DNA of 64,000 nucleotides from Lachancea mirantina. Taxonomy: Eukaryota; Ascomycota; Saccharomycetes; Saccharomycetales; Saccharomycetaceae. Made by a program: the position numbers and the translations under genes. Shown here piece after piece: positions 29,398 through 40,300 of the stretch. Where the stretch lies: contig LT598468.1 in assembly GCA_900074745.1 (NCBI GenBank), positions 1 to 64,000 of the forward strand, read 5' to 3'. The notes beneath the pieces were generated by a model. The model was not told where the DNA came from. It was given only the letters and a program-made list of their open reading frames with translations, and did no database searches. Positions within the stretch are counted from its first letter, which is position 1. Each line of letters opens with the position of its first letter.

Positions 29398-30546
29398 TCA
29401 TATAACCTCCGTGAGAAAGCTTTGAGAACCGGCTTCGCCGGTCGGCCTTGCGAGATATATGGACGAAATGTCATCGGAGCTTGTCGAACCATTGGTGGAG
29501 GTGCTGATAGTCGACATGAAAGAACGCGCAGGAGAACTTCTTGTAGGTACTGGAGGAGGTAAAGGTAATCGTTTTTGGAAATCGAACTCCTCGCTAAATG
29601 GATTCGTACGTTTCTCGCCGTCGCGAACAACGTGATTTTCGTCGTCGCTGGGAGCGGCGTCGGGTTTTCTCCAGAGCGGAATCTTTTTGCCAAATGATTT
29701 ATATTTGCCCCGGATGAACTCTTCATCGTCGGCCATCCTTATGGTCTCATCGGCACCTTGAGCCGTAGTAGGGTAGTCCAGCCTGCACCCTATGTCATGG
29801 CTGAAGCTCTTTTCGGTAATTTGAGCCGGTTTGCGTCGTCTTCTGTAAAGCAGGAACCATGTGAGAAAGCAGATTAACAGGAACCCGCCCACACTGCCCA
29901 CCACGCTGCCAATTATGGTATTTTTGTTGTTTGTCGACGGAGTTACGTCCGCACCATTTATGGAGCCGTCAAGCCATTTCTTGTAGTATGAGATGTCCGT
30001 AGTGATGACTGCTGTTGGCGCGGTATATGATGAAGTGCGTTTCGTCGGTAGAAGTGTACTTCGTACCAAATCCGTTGTTATTGTCGTTGAAGGCGCCGTG
30101 AAAACGTAAGATCTGGTATACGGAAGCCATGTGTCGCCAGACGGAGCGGTCAGGGACTTCCACGAAGCCGATTGCGTCGTTGGAGCCTCGGGAGACGACG
30201 TCGATTCGTGAGACCCCGTAGCAGACGTTGCGCTCTGCTCCGCACCTGTCGAAGCATAGACTGGTATGCCGTCCGTCGAAGAATTGGACCACAGCTCAGA
30301 GGTTTCAAAGCTTGACCTGACGGTTGATCTAGTAGTTGATCTGACAGTCGAAAACTGGGATTTTGAGCTCAGATTCGAACTTGCTGGTAAAACGGCTTCT
30401 GTAGAAGCCGACGCGGTTGCTTTGTTGCTCACTGAATTTGCATTTGACGTCGATGTCGACGTCGAGTGTGGATCGATTGTCGAGAACCTCGTGGTACCCA
30501 CGCTACTTCGCCTCGACGATGAAATCCTGGATGCATTGAATAGCAT
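29398..30546 (-). CDS. TDA7: Single-pass membrane protein Tda7-like
   Basis: The 382-residue protein has a Ser/Thr-rich first half (about residues 1-195), likely outside or luminal and O-mannosylated, one hydrophobic segment at about 205-227 (IIGSVVGSVGGFLLICFLTWFLLY) followed by RRRRK as stop-transfer, and a charged cytosolic tail. This matches the vacuolar protein Tda7 (YNL176C) and its paralogue YDL211C, of unknown molecular function. There is no clear classical signal peptide at the N-terminus. Position next to MRPL22 and NOP13 agrees. Confidence 0.82.
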   Translation of the reverse strand: MLFNASRISSSRRSSVGTTRFSTIDPHSTSTSTSNANSVSNKATASASTEAVLPASSNLSSKSQFSTVRSTTRSTVRSSFETSELWSNSSTDGIPVYASTGAEQSATSATGSHESTSSPEAPTTQSASWKSLTAPSGDTWLPYTRSYVFTAPSTTITTDLVRSTLLPTKRTSSYTAPTAVITTDISYYKKWLDGSINGADVTPSTNNKNTIIGSVVGSVGGFLLICFLTWFLLYRRRRKPAQITEKSFSHDIGCRLDYPTTAQGADETIRMADDEEFIRGKYKSFGKKIPLWRKPDAAPSDDENHVVRDGEKRTNPFSEEFDFQKRLPLPPPVPTRSSPARSFMSTISTSTNGSTSSDDISSIYLARPTGEAGSQSFLTEVI

Positions 30547-30908
30547 TAAATTGATGACTTGAATCCTTATCTGACTTGATTTTCTTAGTAGATGCCACGC
30601 TATTGATAGTCGCTTGGAATACGGACTATAGTTACTTTACTATAACACACCGCCAAAAGCGTCGTGAGGATCAGCAACGTATTATAAAAAGGAGTAAAAT
30701 CTGGTCAGTAACGGTCAACTGGGCAACTTCTCTCTGGATATAGAGGTTAAGTTTTTCGAGATGGTTCAGTGCTTTCTTGATGATCTTGCTTTTTTTTTCC
30801 GTCTAATCTATATTAAACTACATAGAGAAAGCCAATCTAATATAGAAGTAATAATGATTATGGATATCCAAAATGCAAAATAACAGTACTTAACGAGTAT
30901 TTTTCGAG
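30547..30908. other. TDA7-NOP13 intergenic spacer
   Basis: This 362-base stretch is the TDA7 promoter and the NOP13 3' end. Poly-T tract at 30790-30799. Nothing else stands out. Confidence 0.55.
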
Positions 30909-32087
30909 TTAGTCGAACGTTTTCTTCTTCCCTTGGGAGGGAACGATAGCAGCGGAAGCCCTCTGGGCAGTAGCTAATGCAATGCTGCTTTTCTGACGTT
31001 CATTAGAGCCTCTGGCGTTTGCGAACGTTCGCGATGAGCTTGCAGGTTTTCTTTCCTTGTAAGGAGCTGTAGTCTTTTCAGAAAGTGAGCTTCTTGTTAG
31101 CGTGGGTTCAGGGGTTTCGCCTTGAGAAGGAGTCGTCGCTGCGGGCCTTCTCTTTACTTGACGTTTGCTTCTGTCCTCACCAAACTCCATTCTCAACGTT
31201 CTTCCAGCAATCTTGCGGCATGTTTTATCCTTAAGAGCGTTAGTGGCGCCCTCTTCATTTTTGAAATCAACAAAGGCAAACCCTTTGCACTTACCACTAT
31301 CTTGGAAGGTAGCCATTCTGATTTTTACAATGTCACCGCAGTGTTGAAAGTGTTTTTTCAGTAGCTCATCGGTGGTGTCGAACGAAAGATTTCCGACGAA
31401 CAGAATTCTGGAAGGAGGGTTTTTGGACATGGAGATCAAATCGGTCTTGTCGGGTCTACCGGCAAAAGAACTGGCGTTCTTGATGAGCAGATTACGACCG
31501 TTGAGTTGAGACTCGCTCAGCGCTATTACGGCATCCATTTGCTTCTGCGTGCGGAAATCCATGTGCGCAAACCCTTTGTTCCGTACCTGCTTGCCGTCGT
31601 TTTGCGCGAGAGGTAGATTTATTCTCAAAATGTCGGCTTCTTCGGTTCTCGAATTCTCGTCCAGTTCCTTCGTCTTGGCTAGGAAAAACCTCTTGAGATC
31701 TTCCTTGGTGGTGTCAAACGACAAATTTCCTATCCAAACTCCAAACTTCTTCACATCGTTTTCCTTCAAGCTATCCGCTGTCTCTCCGGTGCCTGGAATG
31801 TTTTCCTCCTGCTTGCCTTCTTTCTTCTGGAGCTCGCTCTTGTACTCCTCAATCGAGCTTGGGTCGATATTAAACTTCGCATTCAGTTCTTCCAAAGATA
31901 CTTTGCCTCTTCTCAACAGTCTCTTTTGCTTCTTCGACAGTGGAACGGGCTGATCCAGATCGATTTCAATCTCATCGTCTGCTTTTCTTTTCTTTACGGG
32001 ATCCGCCAAGGCCTTTGCCACGTCTTCGCTCTTGTTCAATTCGGCCTTTTCATGGTCCTTTAGCTCTTGGTTTGTATTGTCGGTCAT
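30909..32087 (-). CDS. NOP13: Nucleolar two-RRM protein Nop13
   Basis: The 392-residue nucleolar protein has a charged N-terminus with Lys/Arg clusters (KKQKRLLRRGK), RRM1 at about residues 115-205 (GVWIGNLSFDTT; KGFAHMDF), RRM2 at about 225-305 (ILFVGNLSFDTT; CKGFAFVDF) and a basic, Ser/Thr-rich C-terminus. Length and domain order match S. cerevisiae Nop13 (403), a pre-ribosome-associated protein. NOP12 is related but this is the YNL175C position. The promoter has the largest PAC-like array in the window. Confidence 0.93.
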   Translation of the reverse strand: MTDNTNQELKDHEKAELNKSEDVAKALADPVKKRKADDEIEIDLDQPVPLSKKQKRLLRRGKVSLEELNAKFNIDPSSIEEYKSELQKKEGKQEENIPGTGETADSLKENDVKKFGVWIGNLSFDTTKEDLKRFFLAKTKELDENSRTEEADILRINLPLAQNDGKQVRNKGFAHMDFRTQKQMDAVIALSESQLNGRNLLIKNASSFAGRPDKTDLISMSKNPPSRILFVGNLSFDTTDELLKKHFQHCGDIVKIRMATFQDSGKCKGFAFVDFKNEEGATNALKDKTCRKIAGRTLRMEFGEDRSKRQVKRRPAATTPSQGETPEPTLTRSSLSEKTTAPYKERKPASSSRTFANARGSNERQKSSIALATAQRASAAIVPSQGKKKTFD

Positions 32088-32784
32088 GGTAAAAATTTAA
32101 AGCGTCTTGGATTTATTACTTTCGTTACCGTCTCGAGGCTCTCGGTCTTAAACTGATAATTTTCAGTGCATTCATCTCATCTCATCTCATCTCATCTCAT
32201 CTCATCTCATCTCATCCCATCGCTCTTCAAAAAAATTTTTCAACCTTCTTCCTTTGTACGAACTCTGTTATTTTTCTCGAAACTAACAAACTGTTGGTAT
32301 GAAATACCAGTGGCCGACAACAGAAAAGGCTCATAAGAGACACTTCCGGGACCATGATCTCTGTGCCGTTCCCGTGACAGAGATAATGGAACAGAAGCTC
32401 TTGAAATTTTTTAAAAACTGAGAAACCACTATCTATCTCGAGATGCCTTGCTCGAAGGTCTTCACTAGCTTGCGTTAGCCTTTGGGAGCCGCGGCGGTTA
32501 AAGAATAATGAATTTTAAGAATTAATATACCTTGCCTGAAAGTCTGGATTTCGGGTTCTTCAATCGAGTATTGGACTGATAATTAAAATGATTACAGACT
32601 CTCCCATTTTAGGAGATTATTTGTGATATTGTAGATTCCACAACGGGCAGGTTTAAGACGCACAAACGTTGCAGTCTTGTCATGTCAAGCTGCAAAAGGT
32701 GTGCAATTTGCACCAAATAAGTGTCCCAAAAAATGGGACAGTCAAGGGAACAAATCGTAAGGTAGCCGACGGTAACCCAGTTGA
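32088..32784. other. NOP13-MDG1 intergenic region
   Basis: This 697-base gap holds the NOP13 promoter (the array listed separately) and the MDG1 3' end. Beyond about 32300 there is no feature I can support. Confidence 0.55.
32172..32242. promoter_or_regulatory. CTCAT (PAC-like) array with RRPE upstream of NOP13
   Basis: Eight perfect CTCAT units lie between 32176 and 32215, followed by CCCATCGC that resembles a PAC core with its GC end. An A/T element CAAAAAAATTTTT is at 32228-32240, RRPE-like. The array lies about 85-135 bases upstream of the NOP13 ATG and is the same pentamer, in the strand read as ATGAG, as the IPI3 array. Confidence 0.7.
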
Positions 32785-34716
32785 TTAAGAAAACAGCTTC
32801 TTCATTTTGGAAAAGAGTCCCTTCTTCTTCTTCTTCTTTTCCTCGGTCTTTGTAGTGTTCTGTGCTGCCTTTTCTTTGGTTGGGGCAGAAGAGGTTTTGA
32901 TGGGGGTGGAAGCAGGTTTCGTCTGCTCCGGTTTCTGAGCAGGTTTCTGCTCAGATTTGGACGAAGGAAGAATACCTCCCCTTTCCAGCTCTTGGATAAG
33001 CTCCTTATCGCTAACGACCTTCGTTTCTGGGATGTGGTTGCGCATAGCAGCGTCAGCGGCTTTGTCGCTAGCAGCTTGGATTTCAGCAAGCTGTTCTGGA
33101 GAAATGTTACCCTCGACAATGAGTAACTCTTCCGTGCCCTTCGCTTTTGGGTCCAAAGTCTTTTGAATAAGCGCTTCTTCCTGTTCGGGCGATGTGATAA
33201 TTCCAACTTCCTCTACGACAAGAGGCTTCTCAGCAACGGCTTTCTTTTGGCTCTTAGCAACAGCGTCTTCTACAGTCTCTTGGGGTTTATCGGTTTCTCC
33301 AACGTCAGTCACTTCTTCGACTTCTGGAGCCTGCTCACCCACGGTAACAGCAGGAGCAGCATCTTTTTTCAATATCAAAGCATCCTCTGACTCATTAGGT
33401 GCGACAACGTCTGTTGGCGAAGAAACGACCGCGCCTTCAACCGGGACTGGTCCTTGTTGCTCGGGGCTGAGAAGCTCGGCCTTTGAGCCGTCCTCAACAG
33501 GAGGCAAAGCCGCAGGTTCGGTTGTACCGTCGAGCGCCAACGACTTCACTGGTGCTGCAGAATCGACTTCTTCGGATGCGGTTGGTTCAATTGGTACCGC
33601 TGGCTCTTCTGGCTCCTTCAATTTAACAGGCGCTACAGGTTCTAAAGGCTCTTTCAAAATTACGGGCGCCTCGGGTGTCTCGGCCCGTTCCACAGATGGC
33701 ACGGGTTTGATCACAGGAGAGGGCAGATCCTTCACAGATGGCACTTTTTCAGCAGCAGAAGTGTCCTTGGTGACAGGGGCTGCAGCGTCCTGTTGGCCAT
33801 CAAGCAATTGTGGAGCGGTAGCATTGGAACTAACTGCAGCAGCGACAGCAGCTTCTGCAGCAGCCTTAGCGTCTGCTTGGCCCTTCTCACGGGCTTCGGC
33901 ACCCTCTTTTTCCTTCATCTCGGCATTGAGTTTCGCGTTCAAATCTTTTGCGTTTACGTCTCTGACTTCCGAAAACTCTTTGATCTCTTGAGGGTTGGGG
34001 ACAATCGCAATGCCGGGCTCACTCAGCGTTTGCTGCTGGTTTTCGGACGAAGGCATCACGGTATGGGAAAACTGGTTCTCATTCTCGAGCCTTTCGGCCG
34101 CCGCCTGAGCGGCGCCCTCGGCGCCCAGAGACGCAGGCGTGTTTTCGCGCGAGGTGTTGGTCGTGGTCGCCGTTTCTTCGGTCTCGTAGAAGTCTGCATC
34201 GGGTGGGAATGTGATTTCGGAGCGTTCTTCGGAGATGATGGTTTTCTCGCCGGTGTGTTTGTTCTTGCGGATTCTGCGCTTGACCTGCACCTTCTTCTTC
34301 TTGCCCTTCTTGGTCTTGGATCCAGGCGCCGGTTGTGCTCTCTGGGGTGCCTGAGTGCCGAGTACCGGCGCGGCAACCTCTGGTGCGACCAGATTCATAC
34401 CAATCTCTGGAATTTTTCCGTTACCCAGCGACGTCCCATGAGTCGTGGCTTGCGTAGCAAGCGACGACACGATCAAGTAGTTGTTCTCGTTGCCGTTCGT
34501 ACTGACCGTTTTGTAGTCCTCACTAGTCTTCCACTCGCCGTCGACGATGAACTTGAACTCGAATCTGTCATGTCGACCTTCCTTGATGGGCAACGTCAGC
34601 GCAAAGTCACCGCGAGGTGACTTAACCAGCGGCATGCTACCGCTCCAGTTATCGAAATCCCCGGTAACAAAGACCTCGTGCGGCCCGCTGGGCCATCTAA
34701 ACGTGAATTCAGCCAT
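32785..34716 (-). CDS. MDG1: CBM48-domain protein Mdg1/Crp1
   Basis: The 643-residue protein begins with a CBM48/AMPK-beta-like glycogen-binding domain (residues about 1-85: FRWPSGPHEVFVTGDFDNW, FEFKFIVDGEW). The rest is a long low-complexity region rich in Glu, Ala, Pro and Val, with a Lys-rich patch (KTKKGKKKKVQVKRRIRK) at about 130-150 and a Lys-rich C-terminus. S. cerevisiae Mdg1 and its paralogue Crp1 (cruciform-DNA binding) share the start domain. Mdg1 is linked to pheromone signalling. Position next to NOP13 and APC1 matches YNL173C. It is longer than S. cerevisiae Mdg1 (366), mostly in the repetitive part, and nearer Crp1 (465). Confidence 0.88.
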   Translation of the reverse strand: MAEFTFRWPSGPHEVFVTGDFDNWSGSMPLVKSPRGDFALTLPIKEGRHDRFEFKFIVDGEWKTSEDYKTVSTNGNENNYLIVSSLATQATTHGTSLGNGKIPEIGMNLVAPEVAAPVLGTQAPQRAQPAPGSKTKKGKKKKVQVKRRIRKNKHTGEKTIISEERSEITFPPDADFYETEETATTTNTSRENTPASLGAEGAAQAAAERLENENQFSHTVMPSSENQQQTLSEPGIAIVPNPQEIKEFSEVRDVNAKDLNAKLNAEMKEKEGAEAREKGQADAKAAAEAAVAAAVSSNATAPQLLDGQQDAAAPVTKDTSAAEKVPSVKDLPSPVIKPVPSVERAETPEAPVILKEPLEPVAPVKLKEPEEPAVPIEPTASEEVDSAAPVKSLALDGTTEPAALPPVEDGSKAELLSPEQQGPVPVEGAVVSSPTDVVAPNESEDALILKKDAAPAVTVGEQAPEVEEVTDVGETDKPQETVEDAVAKSQKKAVAEKPLVVEEVGIITSPEQEEALIQKTLDPKAKGTEELLIVEGNISPEQLAEIQAASDKAADAAMRNHIPETKVVSDKELIQELERGGILPSSKSEQKPAQKPEQTKPASTPIKTSSAPTKEKAAQNTTKTEEKKKKKKGLFSKMKKLFS

Positions 34717-35141
34717 TCTGTGATAGGATTATCAGGTAGCCTTAAGCTGACTCCTTTTTGTCGAAAGTGGTGCTTGTGAGTGCAACTCTTGCTAAAAAAA
34801 AACGATATCTAGGGGGGTCCATCTCCAAAGCAAGGTTCTGGTGGGCGCCGTGTGTGGTGACATCACCACCAATTTCGAGACCAAGACTCAGCCAATCACA
34901 GCTTCAGTAACGTTACGCGTACCCTGATGGCATTGTCGCCTACAACATTTACGCCCTACTATCTCCGCCTTTAAACTCTTCTCCCTATATTCGAAACCCT
35001 TGTCACGCTTTCTCTTCCGCTTTCGTCACACAACTCTGTACCACTCCGTCTGTCACATTATGGAAGCATCCAGGTAAAAATCCAAAAATTTAGCTTTCGG
35101 CCAGTATGACCCACTATTTAGCCTCGTTTACCACAATTCGA
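34717..35141. other. MDG1 promoter region up to the tRNA
   Basis: This 425-base stretch holds the MDG1 promoter. A GGGGGG run lies at 34812-34817 (STRE-like AGGGG). Nothing else is evident. There is no LTR or other element upstream of the tRNA. Confidence 0.5.
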
Positions 35142-35251
35142 GGGCGTGTGGTCTAGTGGTATGATTCTCGCTTTGGGCGAGGACCGGGGTCACCCGGTCC
35201 AACCATTACCAAACATGTGAGAGGCCCTGGGTTCAATTCCCAGCTCGCCCC
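35142..35251 (+). tRNA. tRNA-Pro(UGG) with a 38-nt intron
   Basis: The sequence begins GGGCGTGTGGTCTAGTGGTA and ends with T-arm GGTTCAATTCC and acceptor CTCGCCC plus discriminator C, as in S. cerevisiae tRNA-Pro(UGG). The anticodon TGG is at 35174-35176. The intron runs 35178-35215, after the purine 3' of the anticodon, where yeast tRNA introns always lie. It contains an 8-bp hairpin (listed in findings). A T6 terminator follows at 35253-35258. The anticodon stem pairs CTCGC with GTGAG. Confidence 0.96.
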
Positions 35252-35252
35252 C

Positions 35253-35258
35253 TTTTTT
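35253..35258 (+). terminator. Pol III terminator of tRNA-Pro
   Basis: A run of six T begins two bases after the tRNA 3' end, the usual RNA polymerase III stop signal. Confidence 0.9.
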
Positions 35259-35907
35259 GCTAAAAGCCATTAGGGTGAAAAGCGGAGTTACTTCTGAGAT
35301 AAGGAAGCAGAGTACAGGGACACAGGGAAAAAAGGAGCGGTAGGAAATCGTGAGGGCCGCGCGAAACCAAAAAGTTAGATATATCTGTTGAGGGCATCCG
35401 TATCTTCTTAGGAGCGAGAAGTGTGGATCTTCGGTTTGACAGCTTCGGAAATGAAAGCATCGCACCTTTGCCACAATGCTCGGAGATCTACTGGCGACCT
35501 GCTGGCGGTCTACCGATTGTTTCCGGGTATAGTGTGTGTTCCATAGCTAAATCCGTCGGTTTTCCTGTCACGAATACCATGTGACAATTTTGAAAAGCAC
35601 TCTGTTCTTGGCATAGGCGGCATATTGTTGGAAGGAGCTGGCGAGAAGGTGATAACGTTCAATTGCAGAATCACGTGATCGATATGACAGAATAAAATTA
35701 GAGGATTGGACAGACGGTTGGCATTCCGCGAAAGAGCTGGAAGCTAAAACAGGTCCATTGACAGTTCTAGAGTCTTCAGAACATTGTGATCAGATCATGT
35801 GTGGTACGATAAATGACGTATGATGAAAGTTCACCGTCTAGTATGGAGAAAGTAACGGCTTTTAAGGTTAGAACAGTGTTACGAAACTTGTATAAAAGGA
35901 GACGATT

Positions 35908-36262
35908 TGAACAGTTATACAGTGGCCATATCTTCAAGAAGACTACGGAGAGATATAAGTACTCAACACCTTATCTGCTTTATTATTTAGATCAACTATG
36001 AACGAGTTAAATGAGCAGTTCAATAATCTATCAACTACCGACAGCGATGAACCTCAACATATTTAGCCGGAAGTGAGAGATTATAAATACCTGTAGTATT
36101 GTGCAGAAGATACGGTATGAACAGTTTACTGTGCTCATGTGGTCAGAGTGACAACGGCGAGATGTACGAACTACAGCCGACATGTTTACAATCAAGAAAA
36201 CAAAGGACAAATTGAATGAACAATTAACACGTACCAACTTATATATCTATCGACCACCGACG
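35908..36262. repeat. Imperfect ~210-bp tandem duplication
   Basis: Copy 1 (about 35908-36044) and copy 2 (about 36118-36262) share TGAACAGTT (35908, 36118), a GAC-ACGG-GAGAT-TA block (35941, 36150), a GAGCAG/GAACAA pair (36013, 36218) and ATCTATC.AC.ACCGAC (36026, 36245). Offsets of 205-219 bases are near constant, which argues against chance. The copies are decayed with small insertions. What was duplicated is unknown. Confidence 0.65.
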
Positions 36263-37329
36263 TTCGTTGAATTTGAAAACAACATTTACCTTTGACTACG
36301 CGATACACGCAACGATCGTACTTGCGAGGTTTTGGATAGTTGTAACGAGGGGAGTGTTTATGTGTAGCATCAAAGGTGAAAATGATGCGTGTGAAATGAT
36401 CTCCCTCAGTCTTGTGAAAGTCAGACAAAGGTTTATAAACTAGAAATGAGAGACATTGCCAATAGGAAGAGAAAAGTGCGAATAGGAAAACATGTATTTA
36501 AACGATAGAGGGGAGCAGTGCTTAATATTAGTGGTGTGTGTCTTATATATAACCAAAACGTTTTCTAGATAACGGGAGCGACAGAGGCGACGCAACAAGA
36601 ATTTGATTACGGTGGGATCGTCGTCTGTCCACTGCCGACGGCAATTGTTGCTGGCAGTGTTTCTTGATGAAAGCCTAACTACCGGGAGTTGAGACTTGTA
36701 TACTGACGATTTTGCCAAGATATATCACTTGTGACGGACATGAAAACCCACCCTCGTAATATTCGCTACGCTGGCAAGCTGTTTTCATTGTGCAATCGGG
36801 ATTATTAGCATCCTTGTGATTTCGGTAGATACTAATTTGGGCTCTCTCTTCGTTGTCTATTTCTTGGCTTTCTGTCGTAGAGATCACGTGATTAGAACCG
36901 TTCACCTTTTGCGCGTGAGTCTCGTGGACTTACCGCTGCATCAAAATTCCTCCGGGCTACGAAAAAGACGATTATAAACGGTGGCTGTTGAGTATTTCCC
37001 CCGATATACGAATGCATCAAAACGCCCGGCAAACGACAGCATGCAAAAGCGGGGTCACGTGACTGTTGCGACATTATTCTCGTTACCAAAGCGAAGGGGA
37101 TGAACAGAGAGGATAAAACCGACTATAGAGCAGCCAAGACCCTGAGTGCTCTTAATTTCTCTAGAAGCAAGCGAAAAGGTCGATAGGAGGGAAGCTCTGT
37201 GGGCCGGCAGTGAAACAACTTAGGGCCCTTCCTAAAATCATAGCATACGAAGTTACAGATTACGCATTTGTGATGATATACTACGCAGGCCTGTAATGGT
37301 CGTGTATCCCGAAGCGCGCACATACTGTT

Positions 37330-40300
37330 ATGGATCACAGCGACAGCACAAGCGACAGTGACAGCAACAGCTATGGTGGTACCAGCGAGTTTTCCGGCCT
37401 GACGAAAATGCCGTTTCACAAGTCTCCGGACGGCGAAGTTTGGGTCATCGAAGGCCATATCGTCGACTGGCGAATCGCGAATCACAGCATCCGCAAGTTT
37501 GTGTACGACTCCAAAGTATTAAAGGCGGGCTTTGTCTACTTCGAAGAGGGCAAGGGTTCATTGCTGGTCATCCTTGAGGACCGAGCGCACATATACTTGG
37601 TTTCCGGAGGCGACTCAACCACGGTGACCTTTCCTTTCACCATCAGCAAGGCCTTTTTCTACTCTAAAGGCGTGTTGCTCGAGCGTAAGAGCGACGAATT
37701 TGCGAGCGGCGTCCTGTCCAATACAAGCACTCCGCGATTCGTCACCATCTCCGATCCGCTGTCGCTTTTCGGAACTGCCGTTTTTCCGTCCAATGTCTCG
37801 GAAAACGCGGACGCGCTTTCGGTGCTGTATCTCCCAGAAGCCGCAGATCAGAAAACCGCCGTGCTGTTTGATGAAAGACGCGATTTGCTTTTGTTCTACC
37901 ACGTTCGCGTTCTTTCGGACAAAGAGACACCAGGGAGGACCACCGTCAACAACAAAAAGGGATACGCGGGTCTTTCCACAGATGCCGCCGCGTCCAAATC
38001 TGGTTCCGCTAAATTCAAGCGCAAACTTTCGTCGGACCTGTCCTCGATCTCAACCGGCAGTAGCTCTGCCGCATCCGGCATCAGCGGCAATCTGCGGAAA
38101 ATGTCGATCATTAACCGCAGATCCGCCACGGTAAGTATCCAAGGCAGCGAACATGAGCCCGTCCAACTCTTTACGCCTAGCCAGCAAGCTGTTGACATGA
38201 CCAGGAGAAGTGCATCGGCCACGCTCGACAGAATGATAAGTGGGAGCACTCTCGACATTGCTCCCAACGCGGTTTCACAATTCTCTCTGGAAAGCGTCGA
38301 GCAAAGCAATATGAGTAAAGATTTGGTGTTAACCAGGATTTCCCACACGGAGATCCCAAGAAAAAGGTTTTCCGCGAACCTGAAGATTGTGGGTTCCAGA
38401 TACGAGGATAAGGAAAGCATTGTATTTTATGACCAAGACCGTAATTGGGGCCAAGTTTGGATTTTCGATGTCGAACTCTCTACGACGGATAACATGAAGT
38501 TAAAAGTATTTGGTTACTCGCCGGTGTCTCCCATCCGGACCATCGACTTGAAGCCAAATGTCATGAAAGATGTCACTGCGCTCGAGTCTTCTCACCTAAG
38601 AGGATTTTACGTTCTCTTACAGAGGGAAGAAACACACTTCACGTTGTATAATCCCTTCTCAAATCTAACTTCGGCTCCGCTCGCATTCCGAGACCAAAAG
38701 GCTCTCAAATGTCTATACTACGCTTGCGACAGATATGTTGTTAGTGATTTTGACGACAATCGTACGATTACTGATATGTTACCTCTCTCCGCATTTGTCT
38801 TGCAATTGTTTGAAGTTATCAGACTTTTACTCGATTCATTTACTCACTCCTACCTGTTCTTACTATGGCAGGTTGCAAGGCATAAAATGCCTTACCAGAA
38901 GAAAGACGCAGATTTTATAGCATTCCGCTCAACGCTTTTGAGCCTTTTGCCCATAGCGCCTCAAGTTAGCCTTTTCAAAGAAATCGAAGACATCTGCAAT
39001 TGCCCAGTTTTTGATAAAGACTTTAATTTTGACGCTCTGCTACCAAAAATAGTTATGGGACTGCATCTGAAAAGGGAGGAATTGAAACTCAATCTACTTG
39101 AACAGGACGCAGTTGATAAATTGGGCGAATTACTTTTCATGCTATCCTCCTTGATGGGCTGGCCCAAAATTTGGCAAGAATTTTATGCCAACAGCAGTAT
39201 TTCTCGAGATGAGACGATTCGACCAACAGGCAGGTATTATGCACACCCTTTGGATGAGCCCCCCTCGATAATGAAGTCGATCTATAGTGCTACGAGCTCC
39301 AGTGCAATTCCATTGACACCTTACATCACTTTCTCTCGGCTGCTGGAAGACAATTCAAATGTGGATGAAATGATTTCACCTCGAACTCATAAACTTTTGC
39401 AATTCTTCGATATTTTAAGGTCTCAGAGGCACCTGGAGAGTGAGCTGCTCGATATTATGAATGCACTATTCAACAACGAGCTTGAACTCGAAACTTATCC
39501 TATGGGCGTCCGCGCACCACTGCGGAGGTTGATTTCCCGGCTTGAGAGTTGCATTATTCAAATCTCTCCAGAAATGAACTTGAATCTTTTACAGCGTCCA
39601 GATCTCCGGAAAAATCAAGAGATTCTTTTAGGATTGCGGTCTACGCGAGAAGAAAATCCACTGTTTGAATTGCAGCAAATGGGCGTTGAAAAAGAAGGAC
39701 CTTACCGTGACCAAAAATCGAGGAGTGTTAAAAGTTTAATATCCGATCTTCTGACTTCAACGAGCAGTAAGGCGAGAGAGGAGAAGATGCCAAAAAAGGG
39801 AAGGGAAGGGACGACAGTTCCAATGGCGCTAGATACTAAACCTCCCATCATTTTTTCAGAGGATAGTAGATTCTTGGAACTAGGCAAATGCTTGCGGTTC
39901 TATGTTCCACACAGAGTAGAGTCGCTGGTTTTAAAACAGAGTAATGACAAAAACTATATCAAGATAATGACGAAGAAGAAGAAGGTGTCGCAAATTTTTG
40001 CAATCAGGGCGTTGGCATGCCCAATGGGGTGGGCGGCTATCAAATATTCCACAAAGCATCCACTGGCGTCCCAGAAATGGCATTGCCTCAAGCCAAACTT
40101 TATTTCAACCTTTTCCGACGGATCGACAATCAACGTTGATCCAGAGACTCTAGATCAAGGCATGATTCAATGGGGAGAATTTCACGCTGGCGTAAGTTCA
40201 GGATTGCTTGTTTCTAAGAAGGCCAAAGGGGTGACGGGAAGTTGGATTACGTTCAATCGACCGCAGAACCTGACAGCACAGCATGGAGGGTTTTTGTTAG

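Larger units (their letters stand above)
35252..37329. other. Long intergenic region with no confident gene
   Basis: This 2.1-kb stretch separates tRNA-Pro and APC1. It is AT-rich, holds CACGTG sites (35672-35677, 36884-36889, 37055-37060) and a roughly 210-bp imperfect tandem duplication (35908-36262). Short frames on the minus strand (36440-36718, 36675-36905, 36892-37089) lack signals and several begin at non-ATG codons. In S. cerevisiae MDG1 and APC1 are neighbours with nothing named between, so this is additional sequence here. Confidence 0.55.

Noticed and set aside
33793-34620. 275-codon open frame antisense to MDG1
   Set aside because: It is the mirror of a repetitive, Glu/Ala/Lys-rich gene with low stop density on the other strand; the sense frame has a recognisable CBM48 domain.
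35440-35460. Possible centromere CDEIII-like stretch (CTTCGGAAATGAAAGC)
   Set aside because: No AT-rich CDEII of the right length or CDEI partner at the right distance; the CACGTG boxes in the region do not fit.
36675-36905. Minus-strand frame between tRNA-Pro and APC1
   Set aside because: It begins at GTG, has no recognisable motif and no convincing splice sites to join it to neighbouring frames.
35252-37329. Possible LTR or transposon remnant beside the tRNA
   Set aside because: I looked for LTR ends (TGTTG/CAACA), a tRNA primer site and coding relics, and found none that were convincing. The 210-bp duplication is reported without assigning it to a family.
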